Shown here: positions 31,820 to 41,199 of the stretch, piece after piece
Numbering within the stretch: position 1 is the first letter of the stretch
Layout: each line of letters begins with the position of its first letter
From: Streptomyces fuscichromogenes
Lineage (GTDB): Bacteria; Actinomycetota; Actinomycetes; Streptomycetales; Streptomycetaceae
Assembly: GCF_014645815.1 (NCBI RefSeq)
Contig: NZ_BMML01000005.1
Coordinates: 476,595 to 540,594, forward strand
Direction of reading: 5' to 3'
Length of the DNA stretch: 64,000 nt
Notes under the pieces: model-generated
What the model was told of the DNA's origin: nothing
Database searches by the model: none
The model's input: the letters and a program-made list of their open reading frames with translations, nothing else
Made by a program: the position numbers and the translations under genes

Positions 31820-32542
31820 TCAGCTGTCGGAGAGCCAGTCCGCCAAGTCGTAGACGGTATGGCAGTAGGGGTCGTGGACGTCCTTGCGCATGCGTTCCAG
31901 TTCGCCGAGAAGGAGGACCGGGAGCGCGGTGTGCACCGCTGTCAGGCCGACCGTGACGGCCCCTTTCTTGTCCTGGAGGGGGAGGTCGAGGCCGAACGGC
32001 GGTGCGTCCTGTGACTCGGGGGTGTCCAGGTAGAGGCGGCACGTTGCCTGGTCCAGGAGGAGGAAGCCGCGTAGGCGCAGTTCTGGGGGGTCTTCCGGTT
32101 CTGGAGAGAGGGAGAACGCGGCCGCTGCGGCGTGCAGTGCGTCCGGGACCCTGAATCGCGGCTCGGCGACGAAGGCGTGCACGCGGGCGGATGCGTCGAT
32201 CACGGGGATCCCGAAGGCGTCGCGCGGTGCCTTCTCGGTCTCGTGTTCCGGCCCGTCGGACGCCACGCCGCGCAGCGCGGCCGCGATGTCGCCCGCGGGG
32301 ATGTTTCCGCCCTGGGGGTCCGTGAGTGGCACGTCGTAGGCGACGGAGTTGTCGAGGTGCCGGCCGTCCCAGAGGACGACGCGGCCGGCGTCGGGTCGGT
32401 CCGGGGAGGTCATCACACCTCGGACGAGCCGGACGTCCGGTCCGAACGTGAAGGCTGTGACACGGCTCAGCATTTCGTGCGCCAGCTGCGCCTGCAGACC
32501 GGACAGGCCCGTCTCGTCCCATGCCATGGAGTGCTCCGTCAT
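31820..32542 (-). CDS. Hypothetical 240-aa protein, coupled to the preceding gene
   Basis: ATG 32542 overlaps the upstream stop (ATGA). No family is recognised. The protein looks soluble and has two alpha/beta-like halves (VTAFTFGPDVRLVRGVMTSP; LRLRGFLLLDQATCRLYLD) and ends VYDLADWLSDS. It could be an immunity-type or adaptor protein for its partner, but that rests only on coupling. An alternative start is ATG 32527. Confidence 0.6.
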   Translation of the reverse strand: MTEHSMAWDETGLSGLQAQLAHEMLSRVTAFTFGPDVRLVRGVMTSPDRPDAGRVVLWDGRHLDNSVAYDVPLTDPQGGNIPAGDIAAALRGVASDGPEHETEKAPRDAFGIPVIDASARVHAFVAEPRFRVPDALHAAAAAFSLSPEPEDPPELRLRGFLLLDQATCRLYLDTPESQDAPPFGLDLPLQDKKGAVTVGLTAVHTALPVLLLGELERMRKDVHDPYCHTVYDLADWLSDS

Positions 32543-33372
32543 ACTCGGTTCAACGCGTCCGGGCATGTGCTGACGCCCTGGCAGAACGTCGTGATCACGC
32601 CGATCTCGTCGTCGGTGTCGGCGAGCTTGTACCTGTGGTCGCTGGTCTCCCAGTGGTACTGCGCGATGACCTTGCCCTTGACCTTGGCGAGGGTGATCCC
32701 GAGGGTGTCGTACAGTACAGCGCCGTACACCTTGCGGGTCTTCGTGCTCCCTCGCTCAGGATGCTCGTTCACCGCTGCCTTGATGACTTTCTCGCTGTGG
32801 ATGTCGGGCGGTCCGGAGAAATGGACCCAGCCGATAGACCGGTTCCCCTGACGGGTTGGGGTGTAGCGCCCGTCCTTGTCGTGGGTCACGAACTTCACCA
32901 CGCTCCAGTGGCTGCTCGCGGCATCATCGTCTGCCGCTGTGTCACCTTCGCTGGTATCGGAGTCGGCCACGGCGACGGCCTTGTCCGTGTCGTCCGCCGC
33001 CGTGGAATCCGATACGGAGTCCGCATCGACTACGGCTTCGTAAGTGAGCCCCTGCTGGGTTGCTTTGGCGGCTCCGAAGGTCCGGAGCAGGTACGGGTCG
33101 GTCAGCCGCAGCACCTCGGCGCCGACGATCCGGCAGTGTTGACACAACAGGAAAAGGATCTGCCGAGCAATGGTCTCGCTCAGCGCATGTCCGCCGACGA
33201 CCCGCAGCGGTGGCACTTGAAGCTGCTGCTCCCTGTCCTCCCCCATGGCAGTAGGTGGCGAAGATTGTTGTCGTCTGTACCCAGGCCGAACCTGTTTGAT
33301 GGCGGCAGCCCCGGCTGTGATGCCCCGGCTGAGGGCTGTCGCCGGAGGGCTCAACGCAGCCGGCGACGGCAT
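32539..33372 (-). CDS. Hypothetical protein with acidic linker and conserved C-terminal domain
   Basis: The start is uncertain: ATG 33372 gives 277 aa, ATG 33246 gives 235 aa, and the frame is open to 33534, all without a clear ribosome site. The chain has a part with LFLLCQHCRIVGAEVLRLTD, a long Asp/Ala/Ser-rich linker (about 45 residues), and a compact C-terminal domain with HWSVVKFVTHDKDGRYTP, GWVHFSGPPDIHSEKV and AQYHWETSDHRYKL. I do not recognise the family. The linker separates two modules, perhaps a targeting part and an effector part. Confidence 0.55.
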   Translation of the reverse strand: MPSPAALSPPATALSRGITAGAAAIKQVRPGYRRQQSSPPTAMGEDREQQLQVPPLRVVGGHALSETIARQILFLLCQHCRIVGAEVLRLTDPYLLRTFGAAKATQQGLTYEAVVDADSVSDSTAADDTDKAVAVADSDTSEGDTAADDDAASSHWSVVKFVTHDKDGRYTPTRQGNRSIGWVHFSGPPDIHSEKVIKAAVNEHPERGSTKTRKVYGAVLYDTLGITLAKVKGKVIAQYHWETSDHRYKLADTDDEIGVITTFCQGVSTCPDALNRV

Positions 33373-33747
33373 CACATGCACGCTGCGGTCCGATGCTCTC
33401 ACCGCATGACGGCGGGTGCGGTGTCTACGGCGGATCGACGACGAGCGCTTCCCTGTCCCCGGTCGACGCCCCCGGTGATCGGTCGCGTACGTGCATGCCT
33501 GGCCACCTTTCAAAGGACCGTCACGACCCTGCAACCGCGTGATCTACTGCTGGAAGCGATCACGTGCGGGTATGGGCTCGGGAGCTTTCGGGTCCCTCTG
33601 CGGACAGCCTGCCCCCGACCCGACAACCGAGCACCTCACGCTGCCCGCCCATGCACGGAGGGGAGACGGGACGCGCGGCGCGACCGCGACCGGTCCGACT
33701 GCAGCGTGACCACGGCCAGCGGCAATGGAAGGCCCACAGGACTACAG
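33373..33747. other. Intergenic region upstream of the LAL regulator
   Basis: There is no supported gene. It is the divergent region between the coupled unknown genes and the LuxR-family regulator, and should contain both promoters. I see no strong repeat or palindrome. Confidence 0.4.
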
Positions 33748-36507
33748 ATGGATCAGCTGTTCGGCCGCGACAAAGAGCGCGGCCGCCTCCAGTCACTGCT
33801 CAAGCGCGGCCGAACTGGCATGAGCAGCACAGTCGTGCTCCGCGGTGCACCAGGCGTCGGAAAGTCCGCCCTGCTCGATCACGTTCAGGCCGCAGCCGAG
33901 GAAAGCCATCAGGTCCTGCGATTTGATGCCGTCGATTCCGAGGCAGAACTCGGATACGCAGCCCTCCACCAGCTGCTGGCTCCTCATCTCTTTCGTCTGC
34001 CCGAGCTACCGCTCCCACAACGCAACGCGCTCGGGCGCATTTTCGGCCTTCAAGACCACACTTCTCCACCGGATCGCCTCCTCGTCGGGGTGGCCGCCCT
34101 GGGACTGCTCACAGCGGCTGCCGCGGACCGGCCGCTCTTGTGCCTGGTGGACGATGCGCAGTGGCTGGATCAGGAGTCGGCCGTTGCCCTGGGCTTCATC
34201 GCGCGGCGCATGTACGCCGAGTCCCTCACCATGATCTTCGCAGTTCGTGAGGGCACCGAATCAGCATCCACTCTCCAGGGACTGCCCTCACTGGTGGTCG
34301 AAACTCTTACGGAGAGGCACGCCGCTGAGTTACTGGAGGCGGCTGTCGACGGAGTACTCGACAGCGAGGTACGCGACCGGATCGTATCCGCCACTACAGG
34401 CAACCCGCTGGCCCTGATCGAAGCAGCCAGAGAACTCAGCCCCGCCCAACTGAGCGGTGCCTCACCGCTTCCCGACCCCGTTCCACTGGGCCAGGCCACC
34501 GAGAAACTCTACGTACGAGAGACTCTGGCGCTGCCGACCGCCACCCGGGCCCTGCTGCTTGCCGCCGCCGCCGACCCCACCTGCGATCCCCAGGTCCTCT
34601 GGCGCGCCGGAGCCGTTCTGGACTACGACGCCGATGCCGCCGCGCCGGCGGAGGAGCAGAATCTCCTGACCATCCGGGACCGTGTCACCTTCCGCCACCC
34701 TCTCATTCGCGCAGCCGTGTATCACGCCGCACCCACCGCCCTCCGCGTCCGAACCCACGCGGTCCTCGCCGATGTGGCCGGTGAGCTCGGCGACACGGAC
34801 CTTCGAGCGTGGCATCTCGCGTCGGCAGCCACGAACCCGGACGACGCCGTGGCCATGGAACTCGAAACCGCAGCGCAGCGTGCCGTCGGCCGTGGAGGGT
34901 GGGCGGCGGCCTCCACCATCCTCGCCCGCTCCGCCGCGCTGACCAACGACCTGCCCTCCCGGGCACGCCGACTGCTCACCGCGGCCGAGGCGAGCGTGGT
35001 CGCCGGATCGTCCGGGCGAGGGCAGGCGCTTCTCGACGAAGCAGCGGCCTACCGAGCGGACCCGCACTACAACGGGCAGGCCCAGCGTGTCCAAGCGCGA
35101 ATCCATCGACTTGTCGGAGACACGGGCGCTGCTGCGGGCGCACTGCTCTCCGCGGCCCGGCAACTCGCGCCCGTTGACATCCGCATGGCCCGTGACGTCC
35201 TGGTGGAGGCGGTGGTGCAGGCGCAGATCGGTGGGTCTCTGGCCCCCGCCGTCAGCACCCGGCGTGCGGTGGCCCGGTTGGTACGGGACCTGCCGCTGCC
35301 CCCGGAGTTGGACCGTACCCCCGGTGACGCTCTCCTGGACGCCGATGCCACGTTGCATCTCGAAGGACTCGCCGAAGCGGCGGCCCGACTTCACCGCGCC
35401 ACCGACGAAGTACGTCAGGCTCCGGCGACGGCACCCGAACTGTTCCAGTGGCTCGCCGCAGCATGTGCCCACGCGACCCTGCTGGGTGACGATATCGCCC
35501 TCAACACCCTGGCGTTGCGCATGGAAAGGGAGGCCCGCGCACAGGGAGCGGCCATTCCTCTGGCTCTCGCGCTCAGTCACACGGCGGTTTCCGAACTCGT
35601 TGCCGGACGCGTCCGGGAGGCGGAAATCCTTTTCGACAAGCGGTCCGCGTGGGAAGAGGCGCGCGGCAACGAGCAGCACATCGGAGCACTCCTCATCGCG
35701 GCCTGGCGTGGTCAACATGTCACCGCTCGGGAACTGGATGAAATCGTTACACAGCAAGCATCTCGCAACGGCCAGGGCTACCAGTTGGTATTCCGTGACT
35801 ATGCGCGAAGTGTCGTCGCGCTGAGCCAGGGCCGCTATGCCGAGGCCCTCACTGACCTGGAGGGATGTCTCGCGGAGAGCTCGCAACTAAAATTCGCGAT
35901 TTGCGACATGGTGGAAGCGGCTGTCCGCTGCGACGAATCGAGGCGGGCACTTTCCATACGGGATTATCTGCGTGACCTGGTCGAATTGACTCCGGTGCCC
36001 GCCCTCCTGGGTGATCTGGCGCGCGCCGACGCACTTGTTCTCGGCGACGACGCGTCGGCCGAACCGCGTTACCTTGCGGCGATTCAGCATCACGAGAACA
36101 CACGAGGCCCCGGGCGGCGCGCCCGCAGCCATCAGCTCTACGGAGAGTGGCTGCGCCGGGTGCGTCGTACCAAGGAAGCGCGCCATCACCTCCGATCCGC
36201 CCGCGACCTGTTCGCGCATATGGGTGCGGAGGGATATGCGATGCGTGCGGCCATGGAGCTCTCCGCAGCCGGCGCTCCCTCGGAGGCCCAACATCCCGTT
36301 CCTGCGACCGGCAGTGAAAGTCGCCTCACCACGCAGGAAGCCAGAGTCGCGAGACTTGCGGCCGATGGCGCAACGAACGCCGAGATCGCCGAGCAACTCT
36401 TCCTGAGTGTGCATACCGTCGACTATCACCTGCGCAAAGTGTTCAGGAAACTAGGAGTGCGTTCCCGTCGAGAACTGCAGGAGAACCGGAAATTCCGCAG
36501 TCCATGA
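33748..36507 (+). CDS. LAL-type LuxR-family transcriptional regulator (AAA ATPase)
   Basis: The product is 919 aa from ATG 33748 (MDQLFGRDKERGRLQSLL). Walker A is VVLRGAPGVGKSALLDHV and Walker B is PLLCLVDDAQWLD near residue 130, followed by a long helical-repeat region rich in Ala and Leu. The C-terminal LuxR HTH is LTTQEARVARLAADGATNAE plus IAEQLFLSVHTVDYHL. The size and order are those of LAL regulators, which often activate secondary-metabolite or catabolic genes. Target genes are not evident, although the enzyme run at 36.8-40.4 kb is directly downstream. Confidence 0.9.
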   Translation: MDQLFGRDKERGRLQSLLKRGRTGMSSTVVLRGAPGVGKSALLDHVQAAAEESHQVLRFDAVDSEAELGYAALHQLLAPHLFRLPELPLPQRNALGRIFGLQDHTSPPDRLLVGVAALGLLTAAAADRPLLCLVDDAQWLDQESAVALGFIARRMYAESLTMIFAVREGTESASTLQGLPSLVVETLTERHAAELLEAAVDGVLDSEVRDRIVSATTGNPLALIEAARELSPAQLSGASPLPDPVPLGQATEKLYVRETLALPTATRALLLAAAADPTCDPQVLWRAGAVLDYDADAAAPAEEQNLLTIRDRVTFRHPLIRAAVYHAAPTALRVRTHAVLADVAGELGDTDLRAWHLASAATNPDDAVAMELETAAQRAVGRGGWAAASTILARSAALTNDLPSRARRLLTAAEASVVAGSSGRGQALLDEAAAYRADPHYNGQAQRVQARIHRLVGDTGAAAGALLSAARQLAPVDIRMARDVLVEAVVQAQIGGSLAPAVSTRRAVARLVRDLPLPPELDRTPGDALLDADATLHLEGLAEAAARLHRATDEVRQAPATAPELFQWLAAACAHATLLGDDIALNTLALRMEREARAQGAAIPLALALSHTAVSELVAGRVREAEILFDKRSAWEEARGNEQHIGALLIAAWRGQHVTARELDEIVTQQASRNGQGYQLVFRDYARSVVALSQGRYAEALTDLEGCLAESSQLKFAICDMVEAAVRCDESRRALSIRDYLRDLVELTPVPALLGDLARADALVLGDDASAEPRYLAAIQHHENTRGPGRRARSHQLYGEWLRRVRRTKEARHHLRSARDLFAHMGAEGYAMRAAMELSAAGAPSEAQHPVPATGSESRLTTQEARVARLAADGATNAEIAEQLFLSVHTVDYHLRKVFRKLGVRSRRELQENRKFRSP

Positions 36508-36832
36508 ACCCTTGCATGACGGTGTGAACCGGGCGGATTCCGGTCCTGCGCCACGGGTTCGTAGTCACCTGGCCACGCGGACTACGAACCGCACGTGATG
36601 GCTGCGGGCCCGTCCTGATTCACCATGGGAAGCGGCCCCGCGACATCGGGTACGGCAGAGCACGGCAGTGGGGATGAAACCGCGCGAATGTGACGCCCGT
36701 GGTCGGCTCGCTGCACATGGGCCAGTCCATTGAACCATTTTCAAGCGAGCTCTGTCGTCGGCGAGTTCTGCAGGAACGCTGACATGGAACAGGTCGACCG
36801 GCGGGACACGCCGGCGGAAAGGTGAGTCGATC
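36508..36832. other. Intergenic region, no gene seen
   Basis: These 325 bp separate the LAL regulator from the first hydrolase gene. They contain a short AT-rich patch around 36730 that may be a promoter. No open frame with a ribosome site is convincing. Confidence 0.4.
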
Positions 36833-37660
36833 ATGGCAGTCTTCACCACTTCTGACGGCACCCAGATCTTCTACAAGGACTGGGGAAGTGGTCGCCCCGT
36901 GGTGTTCAGCCACGGCTGGCCGCTCAACGCCGACGCCTGGGACGACCAGGCTCGTCTGGTGGCAGAGAGCGGCTACCGGGCCATCCTGCACGACCGCCGC
37001 GGTCACGGCCGGTCGAGCCAGCCGTGGAGCGGAAACGATCTCAGCACCTACGCGGACGACCTCGCGCAACTGCTTGAGCACCTCGACCTGCACGACGTTG
37101 CGCTCGTCGGGCACTCCACCGGCGGCGGCGAGGTGACGCGCGTCGCTGCAGGGCGGGCCGCACCCCGGGTTTCCAAGCTCCTGCTCCTCGGCGCGATCCC
37201 GCCGCTGATGCTGAAGACGGAGAGCAATCCCGAAGGCTCACCGATCGAAGTGTTCGACGAGATCCGCCAGGGTGTGCTCGCGGACCGCTCACAGTTCTAC
37301 TGGGAGCTCAGCGCACCGTTCTACGGTGCCGACCGAGAGGGCTCGCAGGTGTCCCTGGGGCTGCGCGAAGCCTTCCGGCTGTGGAGCATGCAGGTCGGCC
37401 TGAAGGGCGCGTACGACTGCATCAAGGCTTTCTCGGAGACGGACCTGACCGAGGATCTGAAGCGGATCGACGTCCCGACCCTCATCATCCACGGAGATGA
37501 CGACCAGATCGTCCCCATCGTGGCATCCGCGGAGAAGTCGGTGAAGCTCATCAAGGACGCCGAACTGAAGGTCTATCAGGGGGCGCCGCACGGGCTCATG
37601 TCGGTCGCTCCTTTCAGGGAGCAGTTCAACAAGGATCTGCTCGGCTTCCTCGCCGACTGA
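36833..37660 (+). CDS. Alpha/beta hydrolase, non-heme chloroperoxidase-like
   Basis: The product is 275 aa, with GGAAAGGTGAG upstream of ATG 36833. The oxyanion region is VVFSHGWPLNADAWDDQ, followed by RRGHGRSSQPW; the nucleophile elbow is VGHSTGGGEVTRV (Ser), the acid lies in IIHGDDDQIVPI and the His in GAPHGLMSV. This is the cofactor-free haloperoxidase/perhydrolase subgroup. These enzymes hydrolyse esters and can form peracids. It heads a run of four small-molecule enzymes on the same strand. Confidence 0.9.
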   Translation: MAVFTTSDGTQIFYKDWGSGRPVVFSHGWPLNADAWDDQARLVAESGYRAILHDRRGHGRSSQPWSGNDLSTYADDLAQLLEHLDLHDVALVGHSTGGGEVTRVAAGRAAPRVSKLLLLGAIPPLMLKTESNPEGSPIEVFDEIRQGVLADRSQFYWELSAPFYGADREGSQVSLGLREAFRLWSMQVGLKGAYDCIKAFSETDLTEDLKRIDVPTLIIHGDDDQIVPIVASAEKSVKLIKDAELKVYQGAPHGLMSVAPFREQFNKDLLGFLAD

Positions 37661-37736
37661 CCTGCGGGAGCATGTGCCTCCCCAGTCGACCCACCCTCCG
37701 CTACAGGCACTTCTCCAGAAACGGAGAGTCACCGTC

Positions 37737-38609
37737 ATGCAACGCAATCTTCTGGTGGTCGGGGCCACCGGCAGGACGGGGGGATACACCACCGGGCTGC
37801 TGCTTGAGCGCGGTCATCGTGTCCGCGCGCTGGTCCGGGGCCTGGACGGGCGTGCCGAGCGGCTGGCCGCCCTCGGGGCGGACGTCGTGGAGGGCGACGT
37901 CCTCGACCTGGACTCCCTGGCGGAGGTGACGAAGGGGATCGATGCCTTGTACTTCACCTATCCGATCCGCCCCGGCCTGATGGACGCCACCGCGAACGTG
38001 GGCCAGGCGGCGGAGGAGAACGGGGTCCAGGCGATCGTGAACATGTCGCAGATCTCCGCGCGCCGCGACACCGCGAGCAATGCGGCACGTCAGCACTGGG
38101 TCGCCGAGCGCGTCCTGGACCGCTCCCCGGTCCCGGTCACTCACCTCCGCCCGACCTTCTTCGCCGAGTGGCTGATCAACATGTGGGACGGGAGCGGCAC
38201 GTTGCGCTTCCCCTTCGCGGGCGGGCGCCATGCCCCGATCGCCGCCAGCGACCAGGCCAAGGTGATCGCGGCCGTCCTGGAGGACCCCGCCCCGCACGCC
38301 GGCCAGATCTATCCGCTGTACGGAGCCGAGGAACTCGACCACTACGAGATCGCCGAGAAGATGTCACGGGCGCTGGACCGGAAGGTCACCTACGTGCCGA
38401 TCGAACTGGACGAGTTCAAAGCGATCCTGGAGCAGCGAGGAACCTCGCCCCACATGATCCAGCATCTCCTCGCTGTCGCGATCGACTACCGCAACGGCGT
38501 CTTCTCCGGCATGAACGACCTGGTCAAGACGATCGGCGGCGTCGCTCCGCTTGATGTCCAGGGCTTCGTCGCCCAGAACAGGTCCTTCTACGACAACTAC
38601 TCAGCCTGA
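37737..38609 (+). CDS. NmrA-like NAD(P)-binding protein
   Basis: The product is 290 aa from ATG 37737. The nucleotide-binding start NLLVVGATGRTGGYTTGLLL (GxxGxxG) and HRVRALVRGLDGRAERLAAL show an atypical SDR of the NmrA/quinone-oxidoreductase group. Later THLRPTFFAEWLINMWDG and the C-terminal YRNGVFSGMNDLVKTI fit the same family. Members act as redox sensors or reduce quinones. It is flanked closely by the hydrolase and a classical SDR, which suggests one operon. Confidence 0.85.
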   Translation: MQRNLLVVGATGRTGGYTTGLLLERGHRVRALVRGLDGRAERLAALGADVVEGDVLDLDSLAEVTKGIDALYFTYPIRPGLMDATANVGQAAEENGVQAIVNMSQISARRDTASNAARQHWVAERVLDRSPVPVTHLRPTFFAEWLINMWDGSGTLRFPFAGGRHAPIAASDQAKVIAAVLEDPAPHAGQIYPLYGAEELDHYEIAEKMSRALDRKVTYVPIELDEFKAILEQRGTSPHMIQHLLAVAIDYRNGVFSGMNDLVKTIGGVAPLDVQGFVAQNRSFYDNYSA

Positions 38610-38622
38610 AGAGGAGGCAGCG

Positions 38623-39453
38623 GTGAGCGTCTGGTTCGTCACCGGATCGTCCCGGGGTTTCGGTCTGGAGATCACTCGTGCCGCCCTCGCGGCCGGCCAC
38701 CAGGTGGTCGCCACCGCCAGGAAGCCGGACACCGTCCGGGAGCAGTTTTCCGACGTCGGCGACAAGCTGCTTGCCGTGGCGCTGGACGTGACCGACCCGC
38801 AGAGCATCGCAGCGGCCGTCGACGCAGCGGTGGAGCGGTTCGGCCGGATCGACGTCCTGGTCAACAACGCCGGCACCGGCCTGCTCGCCGCCGTCGAGGA
38901 GTCCGACGACGCCGCGGTCCGGGCGGCGTTCGAGACCAACGTGTTCGGCCCGCTCGCCGTCCAGCGCGCCGCACTGCCGGTACTGCGCCGCCAGCGCTCC
39001 GGCCACGTCATCAACATCAGTTCCATCGTGGGCTTCGCCACCGCGCCGGGCTGGGGCATCTACGCCTCCACGAAGTTCGCCGTCGAAGGCTTCACCGAGA
39101 CCCTCCACACCGAACTCGCGCCCCTCGGCATCCACGTCACCCTCGTGGAACCCGGTTTCTTCCGCACCGACTTCCTCGACCCCGCCAACCTGCACACCGG
39201 CCCCGACACCATCGACGACTACGCGCCCACCGTCGGCGCGATGCGCACGGCCGCCGCGAGCCTGCACCACGCCCAGCCCGGCGATCCGGCCAAGGCCGCG
39301 CGCGCCATCGTCGAGATGGCCGGCACTGCCGAGCCGCCCCTGCGTCTCCCGCTCGGCGCCGACACCCTGCAAGCCTTCGACGCCAAACTGGACACCTTCC
39401 GCAAGGACATGGACGCCGCCCGGCACATCGCCCTCTCCACCGACCACGAATAG
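38623..39453 (+). CDS. SDR-family oxidoreductase
   Basis: The product is 276 aa from GTG 38623 with AGGAGG upstream, 13 bp after the NmrA-like gene. Cofactor motif VTGSSRGFGLEITRAAL, then NNAGTG and the catalytic set Ser in INISSIVGFATAPGW with Y-A-S-T-K. The Asp at the end of the second strand is replaced by an Arg-Lys context (ATARKPD), which suggests NADP(H). The substrate is unknown. It is probably co-expressed with the flanking hydrolases. Confidence 0.9.
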   Translation: MSVWFVTGSSRGFGLEITRAALAAGHQVVATARKPDTVREQFSDVGDKLLAVALDVTDPQSIAAAVDAAVERFGRIDVLVNNAGTGLLAAVEESDDAAVRAAFETNVFGPLAVQRAALPVLRRQRSGHVINISSIVGFATAPGWGIYASTKFAVEGFTETLHTELAPLGIHVTLVEPGFFRTDFLDPANLHTGPDTIDDYAPTVGAMRTAAASLHHAQPGDPAKAARAIVEMAGTAEPPLRLPLGADTLQAFDAKLDTFRKDMDAARHIALSTDHE

Positions 39454-39563
39454 GTCTGTGCCCTCTAGGGCGCCGAGGACGAGTCGTCGGGAACAGCGGA
39501 CCGACGGCAAGCACCCAAAATGCCAAGTGGCCGGGGACGGCACTCAAAGCTGGAGAGGACGGT

Positions 39564-40442
39564 ATGTCCACACCTGATGACGAGTATGCGAGCAGACTGG
39601 TCGAAACACCCTACGGACGTCTGCACGTCCGAGACATCGGAGGCACTGGCTTACCCATAGTCGCCATGCATGGCTTTCCGGACGATTCGCGGATCTATGA
39701 CCGCATCATCCCTCTCGTAACTCCACGACGCGTGGTGGCTCTGGACTTCTCCGGCTTCGGAAAGTCCGAGCGGGGCCAGGAGACCACCCTCCGGCCCGGA
39801 CAGCGCGAGGCCGAACTCAGTGCGGTACTCACTGAGCTGGGAATCGATCGCTGCGTTCTGGTCGGCCACGACGCCTCGGGTGCCGTTGCGGTCAATTTCA
39901 CCCTGGACCACGCCGAGTCGGTGGACAGACTCGTCCTCCTCAACTGCTACTACGGGGACGCCCCTTCCCTGCAGTTCCCGGAGTTGATCCGCTTGCTGGG
40001 AGATCCCGACTTCAAACCGCTCGCCGATGCCCTCATGGACGACCCGAAGATGCGGGAATGGATCCTGGCGCACACCCAGGCGCGGTTCGGCTACGCAGTC
40101 GGGGACCCGGACGGTGTGGTGGCCGCCTCCGTAGTGCCGCAATGGTTCGGCGAAGGCACGCGGTCGGACGCGTTGGTAGCGATACGCGCGTGGACTGCCG
40201 CTCTCTTCCCCGACCTGGAGGTCCAGAACCGCCGAATCGCGGATGGCGATCTGGCCACGCTGACCGTGCCGGTCACGGTGGCGTTCGGTGAGGACGACCC
40301 CTACCTCAACCCCGAAGTCGCCCGTCACATCGCCCATCAGTTCCCCCATGCCGCGCTGCACCTGATCAAGAACGCTTCCCACTGGCCCCAGTGGGAACAG
40401 CCCGAGCAGACGGCCCGACTCATCCTCGGAGACGAGGACTGA
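39564..40442 (+). CDS. Alpha/beta hydrolase with Asp nucleophile (dehalogenase/epoxide hydrolase-like)
   Basis: The product is 292 aa. IVAMHGFPDDSRIYDRII gives the oxyanion His-Gly. The nucleophile elbow is CVLVGHDASGAVAVNF with Asp instead of Ser, as in haloalkane dehalogenases and epoxide hydrolases. The acid region is VAFGEDDPYL and the His is in NASHWPQWEQPEQ. GC is slightly lower than in the previous genes. It is separated by 110 bp and has its own GGAGAGG site, and is followed by a terminator hairpin at 40459. Confidence 0.88.
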   Translation: MSTPDDEYASRLVETPYGRLHVRDIGGTGLPIVAMHGFPDDSRIYDRIIPLVTPRRVVALDFSGFGKSERGQETTLRPGQREAELSAVLTELGIDRCVLVGHDASGAVAVNFTLDHAESVDRLVLLNCYYGDAPSLQFPELIRLLGDPDFKPLADALMDDPKMREWILAHTQARFGYAVGDPDGVVAASVVPQWFGEGTRSDALVAIRAWTAALFPDLEVQNRRIADGDLATLTVPVTVAFGEDDPYLNPEVARHIAHQFPHAALHLIKNASHWPQWEQPEQTARLILGDED

Positions 40443-40458
40443 ACCTGCTTCACAGCAT

Positions 40459-40496
40459 GCCAGGCACCGCCTGTTCACGAGCAGGCGATGCCTGGC
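40459..40496. terminator. Hairpin terminator after the hydrolase gene
   Basis: GCCAGGCA (40459-40466) pairs with TGCCTGGC (40489-40496), with an inner stem GCCTG/CAGGC. It lies 17 bp after the stop codon, which is a good position for a terminator. Confidence 0.7.
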
Positions 40497-40604
40497 TCGG
40501 CCCTTCGCGATGTGGCCGTCCCACGTGATTTCCGTTGATGCCTCACCGGGCGACCGGCCTCCCCTGAAAAGGCGCGCCCAAGCCCCCCGGAGCCTTCCCG
40601 CCCC

Positions 40605-40955
40605 ATGAGCAGCACCTCCCGCATCCGCGAACTCAATCTCTACCGCCAGTACTTCGACCTGGTCGCGGCAGGCGCCAAGACCATCGAGGTCCGGGTCGAA
40701 AACCCGCACTTGGCCGACCTGGCAGTCGGCGCCGTGATCCGCTTTTGCATCAAGGGAACTGACGACACGTGCGAGGTCGAGGCGAGGCGAGTCACCGAAT
40801 ACCCCGACGTCGAAGCCCTCCTCGACGGCGAAGGTCCCTTCAACATCAACCCCACGGCCACCCGTGACGAGCAGCTCGCCAGGATCCGGGCCATCTACCC
40901 ACCCGAGAAAGAAGGACTGGGCGCTCTGGCCATCGAAATCGGGCTTCTCGGCTGA
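40605..40955 (+). CDS. ASCH-domain protein
   Basis: The product is 116 aa. The motif KTIEVRVENPHLADLAVGAV and the beta-barrel strands VIRFCIKGTDDTCEVEARRV match the ASCH fold, related to PUA domains, which binds RNA or modified nucleosides. The Lys-Thr-Ile-Glu-x-Arg start is the usual signature. Some small ASCH proteins hydrolyse N4-acetylcytidine, and others are coregulators; which applies here cannot be told. It is not obviously linked to its neighbours. Confidence 0.85.
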   Translation: MSSTSRIRELNLYRQYFDLVAAGAKTIEVRVENPHLADLAVGAVIRFCIKGTDDTCEVEARRVTEYPDVEALLDGEGPFNINPTATRDEQLARIRAIYPPEKEGLGALAIEIGLLG

Positions 40956-41150
40956 CGCGCCGGTGTGGGTCGGGACGACCGCATCCTCGACGGGGTCTGA
41001 GTCCGGCTCGCACCCACTGCTGCCAGGCACCTCGCGCCCCCGACATGAGTACGGTGGTGAGGCCGCGGAGCCGAGTGCCTGTGTGATGTGCAGAGATCAG
41101 GGTCGGCGGCGGAGACGTAAGGAGTCCTGGGCCGCTGGACGACGCCGACC

Positions 41151-41199
41151 GGAGCCGACGGCGGGATTCGAACCCGCGTTACCCGCTTGGAAGGCGAAG
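41151..41199 (-). pseudogene. tRNA-Gly(TCC) 3' fragment
   Basis: On the minus strand one reads an anticodon arm TTCGC-CTTCCAA-GCGGG (anticodon TCC), a 5-nt variable loop, a perfect T-arm GCGGG-TTCGAAT-CCCGC, the 3' acceptor strand CGTCGGC and TCC. The matching 5' acceptor (GCCGACG) is absent and the D-arm region does not fold. It is therefore a 3' tRNA half, as left at the distal end of an element that integrated into a tRNA gene. Confidence 0.6.

Noticed and set aside
32521..33747. An N-terminal extension of the LAL regulator back to 32521
   Set aside because: The extension overlaps two genes on the other strand and has no domain; the family-typical start MDQLFGRDKERGRL is at 33748.
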